Below are positions 59,832 to 64,000 of a stretch of 64,000 nt of DNA, piece by piece. The stretch comes from Vibrio sp. VB16 (GTDB lineage: Bacteria; Pseudomonadota; Gammaproteobacteria; Enterobacterales; Vibrionaceae): assembly GCF_015594925.2 (NCBI RefSeq), contig NZ_CP087590.1:620001-684000 (forward strand). Direction: 5' to 3'. Numbering within the stretch: the first letter of the stretch is position 1; the number at the start of each line of letters is the position of its first letter. The notes below the pieces were generated by a model, which saw only the letters and a list, made by a program, of their open reading frames with translations, had not been told where the DNA came from and made no database searches. A program made the translations under genes and the position numbers.

Positions 59832-60005
59832 GTGTTAAATGAAGTTTTGTTGGCCGTAACATCAGGCTTGATCGTCGGTATTTTTTTTACAGCAGTAAAG
59901 TTACCCATTCCCGCACCGCCGGTGTTGTCTGGCGTCATGGGAATTGTGGGCGTGTATGTAGGCTCTATCATTTATACCAAATATATCAGTGTGCTTTTTT
60001 CCTGA
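59832..60005 (+). CDS. XapX-domain small membrane protein
   Basis: 57 residues starting at GTG with AGGAGTTTATT directly before it, 15 bases after the deaminase gene. Two membrane helices flank the family motif: SGLIVGIFFTAVKLPIPAPP and then VLSGVMGIVGVYVGSII. The XapX family is named from the E. coli xanthosine-phosphorylase (xapAB) neighbourhood; its biochemical role is unknown. Its place at the end of the nupC-add unit again links XapX to nucleoside uptake and breakdown. Confidence 0.85.
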   Translation: MLNEVLLAVTSGLIVGIFFTAVKLPIPAPPVLSGVMGIVGVYVGSIIYTKYISVLFS

Positions 60006-60063
60006 GCAAGGGCGAGGGTAAGCATCAGGACGATTTAATCTTAGATTGAATCAAATTCTATAG

Positions 60064-60100
60064 AAAAGGAATACTGACCTAGGTGAGTATTCCTTTTTGA
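60064..60100 (+). terminator. Terminator of the nupC-add-xapX unit
   Basis: AAAAGGAATACT/AGTATTCCTTTT with a 10-base loop, 58 bases past the XapX stop, followed by TGAG. The T-run in the right arm makes it Rho-independent. Confidence 0.85.
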
Positions 60101-60236
60101 GTATAATGGGCAGGATAGCGCATCGTTAAGCGTACAAGAATTCTTGAGCAGTCGGTAGAATGACATTCATGTTGATCACAAACTTACTTAGCTTGGTATA
60201 AAATAATAATTAGGGTTGTAAAGGGGAATATAATCA

Positions 60237-61691
60237 GTGGAAGATGATCTCAAAATGGTGTTTCCCGAACCATACAAAGGAATTCAGGTTAATTATTGTG
60301 TTTCAACGGGGTGTGAGAATTTTGGTCAAAGCGACCCCAGTTTGTATCAAACGGTGTATAACACCAAAGCCCTGAATATTTATCACTGTCCAAAATGTGG
60401 CGCTTATCCGCAGGTTATTAATAATCGTTCCGTATACCAAACGATTGAACACCAAAAACGATATCATGCGTTATCTCTTACCTCATGCCCAAATCAAGAG
60501 TGCGACTCTAAACCGTTTGCGGTACATGCCTTCCCGGAACGCTATCGATCATTTGGCAAAACCAACTCATTGAAGCAGCGCTATCAATGCCGACGTTGTA
60601 ATACCGTTTTTACCGACCAACTTTCGTGCATGAATCCACATAGTGAGGCGCAAAACGCGATATTTTACGGCATGATGTACTCGTTCGGTGTGCGTAATAT
60701 TTGCCAAAAATTAGATATCACGGCCAAAGCATTTTATAAGTTGCAGCATGGCATGGTCGATAGGCTTAAATATATTGCTCATGTTAAAGAAGAATCGTTT
60801 TATAACAAAGTTGAAAAATGCAATGTTTCAACAAGCTATGAGTTTTTGGGTGAGCAACAAGCAGCCATGATCATTGCAACGACGCATACAGAAAGTGGTT
60901 ATGTTCTGGCATTTGATACGAACTTTACTACGGACATGGAACCGGAGTGCTTGCTTGCCGTTGAACCTAGCTTATCGACCCGTTCACCTGTTGACGCTCC
61001 TGAGAAGGGCGATTTGATAATGAGCATTACGGCGCAATATGAAGCCATCATGTCGAGAAAGAACTACCTAGATCCAACCAGCAATGACCGCCCAGTAGTG
61101 CATTCCTACAAAGGCCATTTAGCCTTGCCGTATTTAGCCAGTTTTGCACACGCATTGGTACTAAGAAAAAAACTACAACACAAATCTCATCGTTACTACT
61201 TTGTTGAACAAGATACGATGTTGAGAAATGCCTTTATGAATGCATCTTTGCAAGATTTGCTTCGTTCAGAAGACCACCTATTTTATTTTCGAGAAAGCGC
61301 CCCTAAAATGACGTGGTTCAATGAGAACAAACTTAATATACGTCATATAGGCTGGTGGCAGGATAAATGGGGTTTTCTATCCGAAGGGGATAAAACCAAA
61401 GGGGCTTGCCATATTAAGGGGCAAGGCTTGTCAGTAGAGCAGTGGGAAAAGCTATTACAAGAGACGAGTTTAGATAGGGTTCAGCATTATCTTGATGCCG
61501 CTAAGTCTTTCTTCCAAGGTTTAGGGCCCACACTTAACGAACAATCGATTAACGATTGGCTGCATGTCTTTACGGGTTACTATAATTTTTGCTGGCCGCA
61601 CCGCGATGGTAAAACACCTGCGCAGTTGCTTGGTTTCTTTGATCGACCGATGACCTTAGGTGAGTTATTAAACGGGTATAAATTGAATTAG
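60237..61691 (+). CDS. Zinc-ribbon protein with transposase-like architecture
   Basis: 484 residues. The N-terminal 130 carry several CxxC ribbons: YHCPKCGAY, TSCPNQECDSK and RYQCRRCNTVF, the latter like the zinc fingers of IS1/IS1595-type transposases. A helix-turn-helix-like stretch follows (IFYGMMYSFGVRNICQKLDI). A long domain then ends with WLHVFTGYYNFCWPHRDGKTPAQLLG, reminiscent of the tail of DDE transposase/integrase domains. A clear D-D-E triad is not visible, and no terminal inverted repeats or target duplications flank the gene, so it is likely a domesticated or degenerate derivative. The start is GTG at 60237 after AAGGGGAATATAATCA. It has its own terminator. Confidence 0.6.
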   Translation: MEDDLKMVFPEPYKGIQVNYCVSTGCENFGQSDPSLYQTVYNTKALNIYHCPKCGAYPQVINNRSVYQTIEHQKRYHALSLTSCPNQECDSKPFAVHAFPERYRSFGKTNSLKQRYQCRRCNTVFTDQLSCMNPHSEAQNAIFYGMMYSFGVRNICQKLDITAKAFYKLQHGMVDRLKYIAHVKEESFYNKVEKCNVSTSYEFLGEQQAAMIIATTHTESGYVLAFDTNFTTDMEPECLLAVEPSLSTRSPVDAPEKGDLIMSITAQYEAIMSRKNYLDPTSNDRPVVHSYKGHLALPYLASFAHALVLRKKLQHKSHRYYFVEQDTMLRNAFMNASLQDLLRSEDHLFYFRESAPKMTWFNENKLNIRHIGWWQDKWGFLSEGDKTKGACHIKGQGLSVEQWEKLLQETSLDRVQHYLDAAKSFFQGLGPTLNEQSINDWLHVFTGYYNFCWPHRDGKTPAQLLGFFDRPMTLGELLNGYKLN

Positions 61692-61719
61692 GGCCCAGAC
61701 TGGGTCTAGGCCCTTTTAA
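61690..61719 (+). terminator. Terminator after the transposase-like gene
   Basis: AGGGCC-C-AGAC pairs with GTCT-A-GGCCCT around TGG, then TTT. It overlaps the stop codon. Confidence 0.75.
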
Positions 61720-61728
61720 ACAACGTGA

Positions 61729-62727
61729 TTACTTAAACTCACCTAACATGTAACGGTAGAATGATGGATTAACCCATACTTTTGTCGCAACAACATCGTA
61801 GTTTTCAGCCATTGCACGCACTTGTTTTTCTTGGTCTTTTGCTTTCTCTGGCAGAGACATTAGGTCGGCTTGATAATGATCTATTATCACTCGGTTTTCA
61901 GTTAATACTTTGTAGTCTGCCATTTCGGTATATGAACGATAGAACGGCTGCCACCATGATTCAAAAAGTAGACCTTTCTCATCAGCACTGTCCTTTTTTG
62001 CATACTGATTGATCAAATCCATAAAGCTTTCTTTACGTTCTTGTGTTTGAAATTCAAAGTCCAAATTATACTCTTTAACCACAGAAACCATTTTGCCACT
62101 TTCAAGCGTTGTTACTGGGTAAGTTGGCTCGCCCCACTCTGGAAGATATAAAAATGCAGACGATTTTGGTGTGAGCTGCACTTTTGGATCAAAACCTTCG
62201 CTCTTCATTAAATACAGTAATTGGATTGCGTGCTGGATATTATTGTGGCCGTATCGGATCATCATACTTTGATTAAAGTTAGATTCATCTAGCGTGTCGA
62301 CAACGTTATAGCCAGTAGTAAGGCCATTATCGATGAAACTGTTCAGCAAGCTCAGTGTTTTTTTGTCGTCGATAACCTTGGAATCATTCCAAGTTTTGCT
62401 CACGCGCTCGACAATGTTTTTGTCGGAAACATTACCAATATAGCGTTCAGATTGGTCGTTTTGATCCTCAACAAAATGATTAAGTTTGTCAGAAAGTGTT
62501 TTTGTTTGACCCAAATCGCTTGGCTTGATTACGTTCATATCAATGAGTAAAGCGTCTGCCTGTGTGGCATCAGTTATGCCCGTTACTTTTACTATTTTTT
62601 CTTGGCTATACGTCAGTGCGAGTTCACTGAGATTAAGCGCTTCTACCGCTTTTCCTGTCGTCATATCACTTGCATGTGATGCCAAAGGAAACAGAGCCAA
62701 GATGATTGCTGTTCTGATTAACTTCAT
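61729..62727 (-). CDS. Periplasmic protein of unknown function
   Basis: 332 residues with a signal peptide (KLIRTAIILALFPLASHA). The mature part is hydrophilic and mostly helical, with no cysteine and no motif that I recognise. Segments such as NIQHAIQLLYLMKSEGFDPKV and FESWWQPFYRSYTEM look like conserved protein interior. It stands alone; the neighbouring zinc-ribbon gene is convergent. No function is proposed. Confidence 0.7.
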   Translation of the reverse strand: MKLIRTAIILALFPLASHASDMTTGKAVEALNLSELALTYSQEKIVKVTGITDATQADALLIDMNVIKPSDLGQTKTLSDKLNHFVEDQNDQSERYIGNVSDKNIVERVSKTWNDSKVIDDKKTLSLLNSFIDNGLTTGYNVVDTLDESNFNQSMMIRYGHNNIQHAIQLLYLMKSEGFDPKVQLTPKSSAFLYLPEWGEPTYPVTTLESGKMVSVVKEYNLDFEFQTQERKESFMDLINQYAKKDSADEKGLLFESWWQPFYRSYTEMADYKVLTENRVIIDHYQADLMSLPEKAKDQEKQVRAMAENYDVVATKVWVNPSFYRYMLGEFK

Positions 62728-63002
62728 TGTTGTTCCTCATTCTCATATCGGGTTTATTATTAAGGCTGAATTGACAGCTTTAAGATTGAACCCATTTTGA
62801 GTACTAACCCTTATTGATAATGTGATGGATGACGGCAATTTAATTAAAAAGAAGTTTGTGGTGGGGGTGGTTGCTTGCTTGCTATAATTGTTCATTATTC
62901 ACGGGGCTAAAAACAATAAAACAACTTAAATGGATAACAAAATAAATGCAGGTTAGTCAGTATTCAAGACGGTTTTTTGAATGATTTTGAATCATTTACT
63001 CT
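62728..63002. other. Gap between the periplasmic protein and the DUF4326 gene
   Basis: 275 AT-rich bases. It must hold the promoter of the leftward periplasmic-protein gene and the 3' region of the DUF4326 gene. No clear terminator or repeat. Confidence 0.3.
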
Positions 63003-63611
63003 TTATTGACCATCATCATATGTATTTAGATAATCAGCGATAAAATCACCGTGACAGTCGTCTGGTTTACAGAAACATCCCAGTCGCTTCCCTGCAAGTG
63101 CCAACATACCCACTTTGGTGATGTTGAGAAAATTGTCGTAATCGAAGTCATATTTATATTTTCTTAAAACTTCGTTACGATCATCGCCATCAATACCAAT
63201 AGGGTATGGATTCCCCCATGGTGACCCTCGGCCAATATATTCGAACTGCTCGGTGCTTTGTCTACCATTATAGACAGGATCTCTGGTGACATTAACAACC
63301 CGAGTAATTTTAATTCTTTGAACACTCGTTTTGACAAAGCCTTGCCGTAAGGCCTTTACCTCATCAACAAACACTTCCCCATCGCTAAATACAATGGCGT
63401 GCGTAATGTTGTGCAACGCTTTGGTTAGTGGTTGTTCAATTCGTTCGTATGCGAGGTTATGTTGCTTTGTATACTGGGCCCCAAACTCATTTTTGTCATC
63501 GATGAAAACTAGCCGTGGAGACGCTAAATTTGCAATGAGCATCGACAACTTTCTACTGAATTTTGAGTAGCTTTTGAATAACGTTGGATAGAGAATAAGA
63601 ACACAATTCAT
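63003..63611 (-). CDS. DUF4326 domain protein
   Basis: 202 residues. The C-terminal 80 are a DUF4326 domain: YIGRGSPWGNPYPIGIDG, RYKYDF-like helix, then LAGKRLGCFCKPDDCHGDFI, where GRGSxWGNP and the CxCKPxxCHGD motif are diagnostic. The N-terminal 100 (from RLVFIDDKNEFG to AIVFSDGEVFVDEV) may be a nucleotide-binding (SLOG-like) fold. DUF4326 proteins occur in phages and mobile regions; the function is unknown. The ribosome site is weak. Confidence 0.75.
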   Translation of the reverse strand: MNCVLILYPTLFKSYSKFSRKLSMLIANLASPRLVFIDDKNEFGAQYTKQHNLAYERIEQPLTKALHNITHAIVFSDGEVFVDEVKALRQGFVKTSVQRIKITRVVNVTRDPVYNGRQSTEQFEYIGRGSPWGNPYPIGIDGDDRNEVLRKYKYDFDYDNFLNITKVGMLALAGKRLGCFCKPDDCHGDFIADYLNTYDDGQ

Positions 63612-63703
63612 ATCAGTACAAGTGTTTTACAGAGACATTTAATTTGGGATGTTCATTCAAGTATTCCATAATCAATCATCGATGGCAAAGCTTAAGCCGA
63701 TAG

Positions 63704-64000
63704 TTAGATACGGCTAAAATTGTGCCAATAATCGGTAAGACCATCGATATCTGATGAGCACATTAGACTCATGGCACCTTTAAGTTGCTCGTCATTCCAT
63801 AACCACCATTGCATTTCCAGCAATTGAGATATTTCACTGTCTGAGAAACGAAAACGAATATGCTTGGCAGGATTTGAGCCGACAATCGAATAGGGAGCAA
63901 CGTCCTTGGTCACAACAGAACGACTCGCGATAATAGCACCATCACCAACGGTTACACCGCTCATTATCATCGCTTCGCTTCCAATCCAAACATCATTACC
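63704..64000 (-). CDS. CatB-type (xenobiotic) acetyltransferase, 5' end outside window
   Basis: The leftward frame is open to the window edge; the visible 98 residues are the C-terminal half of a hexapeptide-repeat acetyltransferase of about 210 residues. GNDVWIGSEAMIMSGVTVG, ASRSVVTKDVAPYSIVGSN, PAKHIRFRFS and LLEMQWWLW are characteristic of the chloramphenicol/streptogramin (CatB/Vat) group. The internal ATG at 63970 is not the start. Substrate may be an antibiotic or a natural sugar; resistance cannot be inferred from a fragment. No attC site is recognised beside it. Confidence 0.85.
   Translation of the reverse strand, partial: GNDVWIGSEAMIMSGVTVGDGAIIASRSVVTKDVAPYSIVGSNPAKHIRFRFSDSEISQLLEMQWWLWNDEQLKGAMSLMCSSDIDGLTDYWHNFSRI

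Noticed and set aside
60237..61691. Complete insertion sequence around the zinc-ribbon gene
   Set aside because: No terminal inverted repeats or target-site duplications were seen on either side.
63612..63703. attC recombination site beside the CatB-type gene
   Set aside because: The 92 bases show no integron-type inverted core sites (RYYYAAC/GTTRRRY with a palindromic arm).
1..64000. tRNA, rRNA or CRISPR
   Set aside because: No T-arm GTTCGAATC-like motifs with matching acceptor stems, no rRNA sequence and no regularly spaced repeats were recognised while reading; a tRNAscan run would settle the first point.

Overview
The window is a stretch of a gammaproteobacterial chromosome, almost certainly from the Vibrionaceae (Vibrio or a close relative). 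The reasons are moderate-to-low GC, a NupC very like the Vibrio cholerae transporter, an OxyR2/Prx2-type peroxide pair as in V. vulnificus, an NqrM-like protein, and an Enterobacterales-like core gene order. No rRNA, tRNA, CRISPR array, prophage or complete insertion sequence was recognised.

Layout. 1-3.3 kb: an YgiC-type ATP-grasp protein cut by the window edge, a MITE-like repeat, and the divergent peroxiredoxin/OxyR pair. 3.3-9 kb: the glyoxylate shunt (aceA, a LysR regulator, malate synthase G), with an ADP-ribosyltransferase-like gene behind aceA. 9-15.5 kb: a CBS-domain protein, then queA-tgt (queuosine tRNA modification) and yajC-secD-secF (protein export). 15.5-18 kb: a small pilin-like protein, a GNAT-YoaP protein and suhB. 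18-25 kb: trmJ and the complete isc operon (iscR-S-U-A-hscB-hscA-fdx-iscX) behind two abutting IscR boxes, with a decayed second copy of the hscB tail before hscA. 25-42 kb: pepB, ndk, then rlmN-pilW-rodZ-ispG-hisS-yfgM-bamB-der-yfgJ in conserved order, convergent xseA, guaBA and an acetate transporter.

From 42 kb on the content is accessory. A tightly coupled operon (DUF134 regulator, NifX-like cofactor-binding protein, NqrM-like membrane protein) sits behind two perfect palindromes sharing the core GCATATGC. Then come a thioesterase, a dienelactone hydrolase, YedK, a secreted nuclease, a YgjV-GNAT fusion, RsuA, an orphan betaine-type binding protein, TrmK, a proline iminopeptidase and a COG2509 flavoprotein.

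At 54.3-60 kb two divergent units face each other across a CRP-like site and an inverted-repeat operator: deoD-mtnA-class II aldolase leftward and nupC-add-xapX rightward. Read together they suggest nucleoside uptake, deamination and phosphorolysis, followed by isomerisation of the sugar-1-phosphate and aldol cleavage to DHAP plus a short aldehyde, bypassing phosphopentomutase and the MTR kinase. This is the strongest candidate for an under-described system.

The right end holds a zinc-ribbon, transposase-like protein, a periplasmic protein of unknown function, a DUF4326 protein and a truncated CatB-type acetyltransferase.
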